Below, piece after piece: positions 1 through 6,997 of a stretch of 25,116 nucleotides of DNA. Position 1 is the stretch's first letter; the number at the start of each line of letters is the position of its first letter. A program made the position numbers and the translations under genes. The notes beneath the pieces were generated by a model. That model saw nothing but the letters and a program-made list of their open reading frames with translations. It was not told the origin of the DNA and ran no database searches. Where the stretch lies: NCBI GenBank assembly GCA_964396385.1, contig CAYNFH010000080.1, positions 1 through 25,116 of the forward strand. Reading direction: 5' to 3'. The DNA is from CAYNFH01 sp964396385 (GTDB taxonomy: Bacteria > Armatimonadota > Chthonomonadetes > Chthonomonadales > CAJBBX01).

Positions 1-91
1 GCAGCAAGGCGGCCAGAACCGCGATTATGGCAATGACCACAAGCAGCTCTATCAGGGTAAAGCCTTGCCTTGCCGTCGAGGACCTCGACAT
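1..91 (-). CDS. Prepilin-type N-terminal methylation domain protein (5' end only; runs off the window)
   Basis: Only the first 30 codons are inside the window, read leftward from an ATG at 91. The peptide starts with a short basic leader (MSRSSTARQG) and continues FTLIELLVVIAIIAVLAALL, the class III signal of type IV pilins and type II secretion pseudopilins. Cleavage is expected after the Gly by the prepilin peptidase, followed by methylation of the Phe; the Glu at +5 is present. The start is supported by an AAAGGA ribosome-binding site about 8 bases upstream. In Armatimonadota and Planctomycetes such heads often carry a DUF1559-type C-terminal domain, but that part lies outside the window. 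The role is therefore only 'pilin or pseudopilin-like surface protein'. Confidence 0.85.
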   Translation of the reverse strand, partial: MSRSSTARQGFTLIELLVVIAIIAVLAALL

Positions 92-102
92 AGGTGAGTC
101 CT

Positions 103-131
103 TTCTACATGCGCCTCCCCGGGCATGTCAA
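103..131 (-). promoter_or_regulatory. Possible promoter for the prepilin gene
   Basis: A perfect TTGACA lies on the minus strand at 131-126. The hexamer 17 bases downstream (GTAGAA, 108-103) is a poor -10 match. It would start transcription almost at the ribosome-binding site. The support is the -35 alone. Confidence 0.2.
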
Positions 132-228
132 TAGAGCACAAGAACAGGTGCATAGCAATCCTGGAATCAGATTGGATACAGGCGGGCAATTTCCTTCCTC
201 GGGGGTTAAGATTCTTTTAGTGGGCTTC

Positions 229-486
229 CTACTGGCCGGAACTCATGGGGCCGGAACCCATCCCGCCAGAACCCATCCCGCCAGAACCCATTCCACCGGA
301 CATCATCCCCATGGGAGAACCGCCGCCGGACATCATGCCACCCTTGTCCTTCATCGTCTTCATGTACATCTCTTTGTGCTCGCCACCCATCTGCGGCTTG
401 GGCCGGAAGTAGATGTAACCGGCGATGCCTACTACGACGAGTGCCGCCACGATGATGGCGGCGGCGGCACCCTTGCTTAGCTCCAT
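229..486 (-). CDS. Small single-pass membrane protein with Met/Gly/Ser-rich tail
   Basis: I do not recognise a family for this 85-residue protein. Residues 8-27 form one hydrophobic segment (AAAAIIVAALVVVGIAGYIY). A short charged linker (about 28-48) is followed by a low-complexity tail (49-85) of repeated SGGMG units. Thirteen methionines fall between residues 33 and 81. I chose the ATG at 486 because GAAAGGA lies 11 bases upstream; an in-frame extension to 522 adds only a charged leader. The short N-terminus suggests an N-in anchor with an exposed tail. Met-rich extracytoplasmic tails can bind Cu(I) or other soft metals, but there is no neighbouring metal gene, so that is speculation. It lies just upstream of the prepilin gene on the same strand. 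Confidence 0.75.
   Translation of the reverse strand: MELSKGAAAAIIVAALVVVGIAGYIYFRPKPQMGGEHKEMYMKTMKDKGGMMSGGGSPMGMMSGGMGSGGMGSGGMGSGPMSSGQ
239..298. repeat. 15-bp tandem repeat inside the Met/Gly-tail gene
   Basis: Four consecutive 15-base units are visible (239-253, 254-268, 269-283, 284-298). The second and third are identical (GAACCCATCCCGCCA on the plus strand) and the outer two are diverged. Each unit encodes five residues of the SGGMG tail, so copy-number change would lengthen or shorten the tail in frame. Confidence 0.85.
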
Positions 487-581
487 GATTCTGCGGTTCC
501 TTTCTTGTCGTCGCCCTCCCACTGAGTTATTGCCCCCCTACGCGGCAGGCGAGACGGAGACTGAAACTTCATTCTCTATGC

Positions 582-611
582 AATATACATCACCCTGCTC
601 GCTCGTGTCAC
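582..611 (-). promoter_or_regulatory. Putative sigma-70-type promoter for the Met/Gly-tail gene
   Basis: On the minus strand GTGACA (611-606, 5 of 6 to TTGACA) is followed after 18 bases by TATATT (587-582, 5 of 6 to TATAAT). The predicted start is near 575, giving a leader of about 90 bases before the ATG at 486. It sits in the gap downstream of the DUF6785-like gene, so the small gene can be transcribed independently. Confidence 0.45.
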
Positions 612-624
612 CATCGCGCCGATC

Positions 625-2664
625 TTAGCCAGGGCAAAAGTCGTAGGTCCGGATGTTAATATACCTCCCGCTGTTCAACAGGACGGAAAGGAAGCTCCAG
701 CCCGCGCCCACCAGGTACTCTCCAAGAATCAAGCCAAACATCAGCGGCATCGCTTGCCGGTTCAGACGGTAGCCCCCATACCGGAGCACGCAGTATTTGA
801 CGATGCTGGCGAGCAGGAGACAAGACCAGTAGTACTCCGCGCCAAAGGTGAGGGAGATAGCATACCCTGCCGGGTGGAACGGCCACCAGAGGTATCGTGT
901 CCGCATCCACATCATCGCCATGGCCGCCAGCGCGCCGAAGGCCACCGCGTACTGCCCGTTGATGTTCTGCGTCACCACCTGCGGCGAGTCGATCTGAGAC
1001 TTCAGCCACTGGAACTGGCCCCAGTTGTGGTCGGTCATCACGTTCACGCCCACGTTGTACTGCAGATGGATGGCGGCCCAGAAGCTGAAGAAGCCGCCCA
1101 CCAGGAGCGCGAGCACCATCGCCATCCCTAAACCGCGCATGTGCACCCGGCCTTGCTGGCCCATCTTGAACGCCTCGAGCTGGCACGGCATGGGATGGGT
1201 GCGGTAACCGCGGCCCGTGAACCACCAGAACATCGTCATCATGGTAAGGTTCGGAATCCCCACGCCGGCTGTGCCCAGGAAGAGGGAGAGGAGGAAGGGG
1301 GAGTTCATGTTCCCGGCCATCTCGTGCGCCGGCGGGCCGAGCTCCGCTCGCACGCGGGTGATTCCCACGGAGATGATGAAGAAGATGGCGAAGAAGCCCA
1401 GGATGATCCCGAGCGTCATCCCCGCCCGCAGGCAGAAGTAGATCAGGAATGAGCCCGCCAGGAGCAGCAGGACAAAGGCCGTCCGGTAGGACATCGGCTC
1501 CGTCGAGTCGTCCATGCCCCGGTTAGTGACGATCTTCCGCCAGACTCCCGCCAGGTGGTGCCGGGCGGTCCAGGTGGCCATGCCGAAGATGGCGCACCAG
1601 GCCCCGAATGACTGCTCCGTGAGGTACGGAAAGCTGTGCGCCCCCACCTGCTCGATCCCCGCGGCGGCGGTGCCCACCTGGGCCGCCTTCTTGAACAGGT
1701 AGAAGAACCAGAGCGAGAAGGAGAGGTCCAGCGGCAAGAAATAGCCCAGCGCGATGATGAATGGGTAAAGCGGCAGCGGGAACCAGCCTACCGCATTCCA
1801 CGGGTAGGCCGTAAAGTACTGTCCGAGGTTGTGACTGGGATGGTCGTGCCGTACCGGGATGAGGGGAATGGACGGGTAGAGCGTGGCAAGTCCGTTGTAG
1901 ATGTCCAGCCCCGCCCCAAGCACAAAGCCTATCCAGAACGGCTTCTGCTGGAAGAAGGCCAGGGACCCCCCGCCGTCCGTCAGCGCCATGGGAAGCTGCA
2001 CGATGGGGTAGGACAGCTTCTCATTCTCCATCCACTGCTTGCGGATGAAGACGTTCAGGCAGATCATCACGGTGCCGAGCGCCACGATGAAAGCGCACCA
2101 CCACGTCACGGGTCCCAGCCAGGCCATCAGGTGCTCTCGCGTGTAGAGAATGCGGGACCCGAGGCCCTCGTAGTACGGGGTCAAGATCTTGGGATCCTTG
2201 ACCACAGCCCAGTCAGGGAAGTACTTGTTGAACGCGTCCCAGCCCAGTGTGGACTGCTTCGACTGGAACCAGATGGGGAAGCCACCGACGGCCGGAATGC
2301 CGAGCTGAAGCGAGTCGTGGCCCGCCAGCGCGGATCCCAGCGTCATGAACACGTAGATAGTGATCAGCTCGCCCTGATTGAACGCGAACCGCGGGGCATA
2401 CCGCTGGAGCAGGAACACGTTGGCTACCACCAGCAGGAACAGGAAGAAGGTGGTGTTCCAGAAGAGGGACATGGCGGTGGCGTGGTTCGAATGCCAGATG
2501 CCCTCCGTCTCCAGCACCCAATAGCAGTTGATGGCGACGAGCGGGATGGAAAGCAGCACGGCGCGCACGGTTACCCCGCGCTTGGCGGGCAGTGGAGCCG
2601 GACTGACGGCGGGCTGCTCCACTTGGGCTGTAGCGGGCGTTCTTGCCGCGGGAATCACGTGCAT
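625..2664 (-). CDS. DUF6785/DUF6784-type polytopic membrane protein
   Basis: This 679-residue protein has a proline/alanine-rich cytosolic N-terminus (about 1-30) and then some 13-15 hydrophobic segments through to the C-terminus. The layout and phrases such as the NQGELITIYVFMTLGSALAG segment match, from memory, the uncharacterised DUF6785/DUF6784 family common in Armatimonadota, Planctomycetes and Lentisphaerae. I recall that family as distantly related to oligopeptide (OPT) transporters. The substrate is unknown. The ATG at 2664 is the only good start, with a weak AAGAG upstream. The gene follows the DprA-like gene by 42 bases that hold a dispersed repeat, so co-transcription is possible. 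No truncation or frameshift is seen. Confidence 0.75.
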   Translation of the reverse strand: MHVIPAARTPATAQVEQPAVSPAPLPAKRGVTVRAVLLSIPLVAINCYWVLETEGIWHSNHATAMSLFWNTTFFLFLLVVANVFLLQRYAPRFAFNQGELITIYVFMTLGSALAGHDSLQLGIPAVGGFPIWFQSKQSTLGWDAFNKYFPDWAVVKDPKILTPYYEGLGSRILYTREHLMAWLGPVTWWCAFIVALGTVMICLNVFIRKQWMENEKLSYPIVQLPMALTDGGGSLAFFQQKPFWIGFVLGAGLDIYNGLATLYPSIPLIPVRHDHPSHNLGQYFTAYPWNAVGWFPLPLYPFIIALGYFLPLDLSFSLWFFYLFKKAAQVGTAAAGIEQVGAHSFPYLTEQSFGAWCAIFGMATWTARHHLAGVWRKIVTNRGMDDSTEPMSYRTAFVLLLLAGSFLIYFCLRAGMTLGIILGFFAIFFIISVGITRVRAELGPPAHEMAGNMNSPFLLSLFLGTAGVGIPNLTMMTMFWWFTGRGYRTHPMPCQLEAFKMGQQGRVHMRGLGMAMVLALLVGGFFSFWAAIHLQYNVGVNVMTDHNWGQFQWLKSQIDSPQVVTQNINGQYAVAFGALAAMAMMWMRTRYLWWPFHPAGYAISLTFGAEYYWSCLLLASIVKYCVLRYGGYRLNRQAMPLMFGLILGEYLVGAGWSFLSVLLNSGRYINIRTYDFCPG

Positions 2665-2674
2665 GGAGACTCTT

Positions 2675-2704
2675 GGTTTTCGGTCTTGGATTTTAGATTC
2701 TCGA
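2675..2704. repeat. Dispersed A/T-rich intergenic repeat, copy 1 (AAAATC/GAAAAC type)
   Basis: The gap between two minus-strand genes is filled by a run whose minus strand reads AATCTAAAATCCAAGACC then GAAAACC. Translated, it gives LKSKTENQ. That is close to the FENRKSKIENR reading of the repeat at 10836-10868, so the two look like diverged copies of one element type. Confidence 0.5.
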
Positions 2705-2706
2705 GC

Positions 2707-3618
2707 TCAGGTCCGGAACGGGTGGGATTCCAGAATGGGGCGAATCCGGTCCTGGGGCAGATACTGCGCGCCGGCGGCAGCGAGCGTACCGTCTCGGTCC
2801 TCCTCGCGCAACAGGTAAACCGGACGGCCGCTCTCCAGCGCGCACATGCACTCCCGCTCCATCTGCCCCCCCGCTCTGGCCTCGCCCACGAACAGGACAT
2901 CCGCAAGGGTGAAGACGAGCGTATCGCGCCGCCGGTTGTTGGCCGCGATACCATGAGCCCTCAATCCGAACGGAGAGATCGTCAGATCGCACTGGGGGTC
3001 GTAGGCCGGTCCCCATATCCGGGCAGCGGGAAACAGGGCGCGCTGCAGGTTGTTGCCGAAGCCCTGGAGCAGCCCGCGGTCCAGCACGTAGCATATCCGC
3101 CCGCTGTTGCGCCGTACGGCCAGCGCCGGCCGCTGGTATCCCACGCGGTTATGGCCGGTGACAAGTGACCACCCAGCCGCCAGCGTCTCCTCGGCGGCCC
3201 GGTCCCCCGCGGCGAGCGCCGCCTCGCTTGCGCCATTGGACTGCGCCACCGCGAACAGGGGGCGGGTCAGCAGTTCCGCGTTGCCGTAGAGGAAGAGCGC
3301 GGGCGGTGGATCATCCATCCGGTCCGTGAGCCTGGAGGGGTAGCTCCCGTCCAGCACGGTGGTCAATGTCACGCCGCACCGCTGCAGCAGGCGGGCATCC
3401 TCCTCCGCGGCGGAGGCGCACATTGGGAGCTGCTCCAGAAGCGCCCGCGCCACCTGCGATCGGATTCCATACTCTTCCCGCAGCGTGTCCACCGGCAGGG
3501 CCAGGAAGGCGTCCGGATCCCGGCCGGCCACGGCGTTGCGGCGCAGTACCGCGCCGAGCGCCTGCGGGCCGATTCCGGGAGTGTCCAGGAGCAGGAGGAT
3601 GAGCCGAGTCTGGTCCAT
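2707..3618 (-). CDS. Divergent DprA/Smf-like (SLOG superfamily) protein
   Basis: This 303-residue protein has an N-terminal helix-hairpin-helix-like region (LLLLDTPGIGPQALGAVL, about 6-23). It is followed by a DprA-type Rossmann domain with recognisable landmarks: SYPSRLTDRMDDPPPALFLYGN, an LAAGWSLVTG strand-turn, and a C-terminal ADVLFVGEARAGGQME and GRPVYLL. DprA loads RecA onto incoming single-stranded DNA in natural transformation. Here the usual GSR motif reads AQSNGAS and the usual SGxAxGID motif reads TGHNRVGY, so the binding pocket is altered. It may be a paralogue with another ligand or partner. No winged-helix C-terminus is evident. The ATG at 3618 is preferred over an upstream TTG at 3654, though neither has a strong ribosome-binding site. 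Confidence 0.7.
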   Translation of the reverse strand: MDQTRLILLLLDTPGIGPQALGAVLRRNAVAGRDPDAFLALPVDTLREEYGIRSQVARALLEQLPMCASAAEEDARLLQRCGVTLTTVLDGSYPSRLTDRMDDPPPALFLYGNAELLTRPLFAVAQSNGASEAALAAGDRAAEETLAAGWSLVTGHNRVGYQRPALAVRRNSGRICYVLDRGLLQGFGNNLQRALFPAARIWGPAYDPQCDLTISPFGLRAHGIAANNRRRDTLVFTLADVLFVGEARAGGQMERECMCALESGRPVYLLREEDRDGTLAAAGAQYLPQDRIRPILESHPFRT

Positions 3619-3794
3619 CGCTGCCACTCTATCAGAACTCCGCCCGCCCGTCAATGGCGCTGGTAACGCCGGCTGTGGCGTGGTCGTCTAATGGCCGAAC
3701 AGTCTCCCCGTTCACCGGCGGCCCGGCAGCGGATCTCACCCTTCCTTTCCGGGCCGCCATCCCAGTGAACCCTGCGAGCCGTTGATGCAACTGA

Positions 3795-3828
3795 TTCACC
3801 ACAGAGGTCGCAGAGGACACAGAGGTCT
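3795..3828. repeat. Dispersed CACAGAG-type intergenic repeat
   Basis: The sequence TTCACCACAGAGG, then CGCAGAGGACACAGAGG, is a purine-rich near-tandem of a 9-base CACAGAGGA-like unit. I recall this motif as a recurrent intergenic element in many environmental bacterial genomes. It ends about 20 bases before the truncated start of the vWA pseudogene. Confidence 0.6.
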
Positions 3829-3849
3829 TAATGAGCGGACGTCTCCTCC

Positions 3850-4687
3850 GTGACCGTCAAACTCCGCTCTACCGCGCCGATCAAGACCGTCTACTCTCCG
3901 AGCCACGACGTTTCGGTCCGCCGCATCGACGACCACGAAGCCACCGCGAGCTGGGAGGGCCACGCCGAGTTCACGGACCGCGACTTTGTGCTCTACTACG
4001 GCACCGGCGCGGAAGACGTGGGCCTGAGCCTGCTCACCTATCAGAGTGGCGACCGGGTCGGCTACTTCCTGCTGCTCGCCGCGCCCCGGTTCAGCATCCC
4101 GCGCGATCGCATCCTGCCTATGCACGTGGTATTCGTGCTGGACCGCACCGGCTCCATGCAGGCCAACGGCAAGATGGAGCAGGCAAAGGGGGCGCTCCAC
4201 TACTGCCTGGGCGCTCTCAACTCCCAGGATTGGTTCGACGTGATTACCTTCAATGAAAGCCCGGACGTCCTGACCCGACTACTGGTAGCCGCCACACCGG
4301 AGAACGTAAAGAGGGCGCGGAGATTTGTAGAGGACGTGGACGCCAGCGGTGGCACCACAGCAGCGTACTTCCCAGGAGCCCGGCTACAAACAGATCCAGC
4401 AGAACGCCCGAATCCAGGCCGTGGCGGGGCGTGTCTTCTTCCGCTGGGGAACCGTCTGGATGGATGACCGCTATCAGGCCGGCGGCAAGGTGGTGAAGAT
4501 CCAGGCGCTCAGCGACGCCCACTTCCAGCTCCTCCACGCGGTCCCGTCCCTCAGTCGGTATGCCGCGGTCGGCGATGAGGTTCTAATAGACCTCGGCCGG
4601 GTCGCCGTCCAGATCGGCTCGGAGGGCAAGGAGCACCTCACGGATTCGGAGCTGGCGGAGATCACCGGGAAGTATCTACGCCGGTAG
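3850..4687 (+). pseudogene. Decayed VIT/von Willebrand factor A protein (5' truncated, internal deletion and frame change)
   Basis: Two reading frames carry pieces of one inter-alpha-trypsin-inhibitor-type protein. Frame 1 (3850-4467) starts at a GTG in the stretch that normally follows the VIT domain (PIKTVYSPSHDV, DRDFVLYY). It enters a vWA domain with the MIDAS-like DRTGSM at about residue 98 and breaks off after DASGGT. Frame 2 then supplies a C-terminal piece (YKQIQQNARIQAVAGRVFF, then YQAGGKVVKIQALSDAHFQLL) ending at 4687. The VIT domain and most of the vWA fold are missing, and the junction near 4360-4390 changes frame. The upstream 190 bases show no VIT remnant. Short dispersed repeats flank both ends. 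A sequencing error could explain the frame change but not the missing domains. Confidence 0.8.
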
Positions 4688-4702
4688 ACAGGACCGTTCC
4701 GG

Positions 4703-4758
4703 TGTCACCCCGAACGAAGTGAGTGCCCTGCTTTATGGCAACAATACGTACTCTGTAT
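4703..4758. repeat. Partial diverged copy of the palindromic repeat
   Basis: This segment starts TGTCACCCCGAAC and contains a 28-base stretch (4728-4755) that aligns without gaps to 4861-4888 in the fuller copy. The two share CTGCTTTA, GG, AAC and GTACTCTG. It lies 16 bases past the stop of the vWA pseudogene. The rest of the 390-base gap (4688-5077) holds the fuller copy and the leader of the next gene; I see no coding sequence there. Confidence 0.65.
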
Positions 4759-4783
4759 CTGCGGATGAGCTACCGCGGTTACA

Positions 4784-4927
4784 TGTCATCCCGAACACGG
4801 GTGAGCCGCGCTTTGGCCGCGATAGCGGACAGCGGCGAGGGCCGGCCCCTGGGGAGGGATCTGCTTTACGGTAACTGCGCGTACTCTGCCGGAAAAAGCA
4901 GATTCCTCGCTGGCGCTCGGAATGACA
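4784..4927. repeat. Palindromic dispersed repeat of about 144 bp with terminal inverted repeats
   Basis: The left end TGTCATCCCGAAC mirrors the right end GCTCGGAATGACA. Inside, GGATCTGCTTT (about 4857-4867) pairs with AAAGCAGATTCC (4894-4905) around a 26-base loop. The element can thus fold as RNA or extrude as DNA. I recall the ends and the AGCAGATTCCTCGC core as a recurrent intergenic element in environmental genomes. There is no open reading frame, so if mobile it depends on enzymes encoded elsewhere. Confidence 0.75.
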
Positions 4928-5077
4928 GCTCCTGAAGCCGGCTTGATACTCCTGGGCTGAACTCCGTCGCGGTCCATACGTCTGCTCCCTTAGAGGAACT
5001 TATCGCAGCGCCCGTTCGCTGAGTGAGTTGCAGACCATGCCGCCGAAGAGGCCGACCGATACAATGAGGAGTTCAAG

Positions 5078-5401
5078 ATGAAGAAGCTAGTGTTCGCCCT
5101 GTGCGCCGCCAGTGTCCTCCTGACCAGCAGCGTCGCTCTCGCCGGAGCGCAGGACCGCAAGGAAGACCGCAAGGAGATCCGCCACGAAAAGATGGATATG
5201 CGCAAGGAGCGGAAGGACGTCCACAAGGACCGCCGACAGCTCCGAAAGGCCATGCAGTCCCATAACAGGGTCAAAGCCCGTAAGCTTCGCCGCGACATCC
5301 GCAAGGACCGCCGCGAGATGAAGATGGAGCGCCGTGAGATACGGCACGAGCGCAAGGACGTCCGCGAGGATCGCCGCGAGCGCCGCGGGGAGAAGAAGTA
5401 G
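5078..5401 (+). CDS. Exported, highly charged alpha-helical protein
   Basis: This 107-residue protein has a clear Sec signal peptide (MKKLVFALCAASVLLTSSVALA, cleavage near 22-24). The mature chain is almost entirely Lys, Arg, Glu, Asp and His with few hydrophobic residues. Two related halves are visible: KEIRHEK and KERKDVHKDRR in the first, REIRHERKDVREDRRE in the second, suggesting an internal duplication. Alternating E/D and K/R at i, i+4 predicts a stable single alpha-helix rather than a globular fold or classic coiled coil. I recognise no enzyme family. It might bind polyanions or act as a periplasmic spacer, which is a guess. The start is supported by GAGGAG 6-8 bases upstream, and a strong terminator follows, so it is probably monocistronic. 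Confidence 0.85.
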   Translation: MKKLVFALCAASVLLTSSVALAGAQDRKEDRKEIRHEKMDMRKERKDVHKDRRQLRKAMQSHNRVKARKLRRDIRKDRREMKMERREIRHERKDVREDRRERRGEKK

Positions 5402-5437
5402 GGAACAAGGATTCCCGGAATCGGGGAGCCAAATTGG

Positions 5438-5466
5438 GGGCCGGCGAATGAACCCGCCGGCCCTTT
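5438..5466 (+). terminator. Rho-independent terminator after the charged-helix gene
   Basis: A perfect 9-bp stem (GGGCCGGCG at 5438-5446, CGCCGGCCC at 5455-5463) encloses an 8-base loop and is followed by TTT. It lies 37 bases past the stop codon. The T-tract is short, as is common in GC-rich genomes. Confidence 0.7.
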
Positions 5467-5526
5467 GCGCGCCTGTCCGGCCCGGGGCTTGGGCGGGACA
5501 TTGGACACTCATCTCGGAGGTAGCAA

Positions 5527-6885
5527 TTGCACTGCTGCAGGCTTTTCCCCTACGTCGTAGCGCGCTCCTCGGCACCTGTCCTGCTTATGCTGGCTGCCTT
5601 ACTCGGACGGGCCGCTGCGGCGCAACGACCGGCCAAAGCCGTTCCCACAGTGGACTTCCTGAACTCAATAGGGGCGAACTCCGCCATCGCGAGCCGGGGC
5701 GAGAGCCTGGACAAGACCATTGAGTGCGCCAAATACCTCGGCCTACGATGGTTCCGCGCCGGTGTAGAGGGCAACGTGCCCATCCGGGATTTCGTCAGGC
5801 TGCACAAGGAGGCGAGCGTCCGATTTAGCTGGGGGCTTGGCAGCGGCGGCTCGGACTTGCCGAAGCTCCTCCAGACCGCCAGAGAGCTCGCCCCCACCGG
5901 GGCCCTCCTTGCCTTCGAAGGTCCGAACGAGCCCAACAACTGGCCGATTACATACGAGGGCCGCCAGGGCGGACGAAACCTGTCCTGGATGCCTGTGGCG
6001 AAGCTGCAGAGCGATCTCTACCGCGCCGTCAAGAGCGACCCGCTCCTGCGCAAGTACCCGGTCTGGTCCATTACGGAGGGGGGCGCGGAGACGGACAACG
6101 TGGGCCTGCAGTTCCTCACAATTCCGCCCGGCGCCGCCACCGTTATGCCGCCCGGCACGGTGTACGCGGACTACGCCAACGTCCACAACTACATCTGCCA
6201 CCCCAACTCTCCCGGAATCGAGGACAACAAGACCTGGAAAGCCTCGGATCCGAGCCCAGCTTGCAAGGTGGATGGCCTCTACGTAGAGTACGGCCAGACC
6301 TGGGCGCGCCACTATCCTGGCTACTCCGGCGACGCGCTCGCGTCGTTGCCCAGGGTCACCACGGAGACGGGCTGCGCCATAGACGGGCCCATAACCGAAG
6401 AGGTCCACGCGCTGAACCTCCTGAGCCTCTACCTGGACCAGTTCAAGCGCGGCTGGAGCTACACCGCCGTGTACCTGCTACGCGACCGTGTGGATGAGGG
6501 AGGCAATCAGCAGTTCGGCTTCTACCGGCCGGACTACACGCCCCGCAAAGCTGGTGTCTACCTGCACAACCTGACGACCATCCTTACAGACAGTGGGACG
6601 GGACGAAAGCCGGGCGCGCTCGGCTACACTATCCCAAACCAGCCGGCGACGGTCCACGACCTGCTGCTCCAGAAAAGCGACGGCTCATACTGGCTCGTGG
6701 TCTGGGACGAGCGGGTGTCCGGCTCCGATTCCGTAACCGTGGAGCTCGCCCGCCCTTCGGTCTCGGCGACCCTCTATGACCCCACGGTCGGCACTTCGGC
6801 GGTGCAGGCGCTGCACAAGGTCCGGTCCATCCCGCTGTCCCTCAGCAACCACCCGGTGGTGCTTGCTATCGGAGGCGGAAGGTAA
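5527..6885 (+). CDS. Secreted glycoside hydrolase, clan GH-A-like
   Basis: This 452-residue protein has an N-terminal signal peptide (hydrophobic core about 17-32, ending near AAAAQ). The rest reads as a TIM-barrel hydrolase. The NEP motif in EGPNEPNNW (Glu135) fits the acid/base on strand 4, and VTTETG (Glu280) fits the nucleophile on strand 7. The last 90 residues look like a beta-sandwich tail. I cannot assign a GH family number or substrate. The start is a TTG at 5527, chosen because GGAGG ends six bases before it; the first in-frame ATG falls inside the signal peptide. It precedes the GH16 gene by 112 bases on the same strand, so the two may act on related beta-glycans outside the cell. 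Confidence 0.75.
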   Translation: MHCCRLFPYVVARSSAPVLLMLAALLGRAAAAQRPAKAVPTVDFLNSIGANSAIASRGESLDKTIECAKYLGLRWFRAGVEGNVPIRDFVRLHKEASVRFSWGLGSGGSDLPKLLQTARELAPTGALLAFEGPNEPNNWPITYEGRQGGRNLSWMPVAKLQSDLYRAVKSDPLLRKYPVWSITEGGAETDNVGLQFLTIPPGAATVMPPGTVYADYANVHNYICHPNSPGIEDNKTWKASDPSPACKVDGLYVEYGQTWARHYPGYSGDALASLPRVTTETGCAIDGPITEEVHALNLLSLYLDQFKRGWSYTAVYLLRDRVDEGGNQQFGFYRPDYTPRKAGVYLHNLTTILTDSGTGRKPGALGYTIPNQPATVHDLLLQKSDGSYWLVVWDERVSGSDSVTVELARPSVSATLYDPTVGTSAVQALHKVRSIPLSLSNHPVVLAIGGGR

Positions 6886-6997
6886 GGGCAGCTTCCCAAT
6901 CCAGGAAAGGAGCTGCCGCCATTCGCTCACTCGACACCGTTCCCGGGCCCCTGTCTTTGCGAAGCAGAACTAGAGTTGAGAATACATGGAGGAGCTC

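Noticed and set aside
239..298. CRISPR-like array
   Set aside because: The units are 15 bp, contiguous, without spacers, and encode an in-frame protein repeat.
1636..3168. 510-codon open frame on the plus strand
   Set aside because: It is antisense to the DUF6785-like and DprA-like genes, Arg/Gly/His-rich with no domain, and typical of GC-rich shadow frames.
4786..4977. Small minus-strand protein reading VIPSASEESAF
   Set aside because: It is the translation of the palindromic repeat; it has no ribosome-binding site and its peptide follows the repeat sequence.
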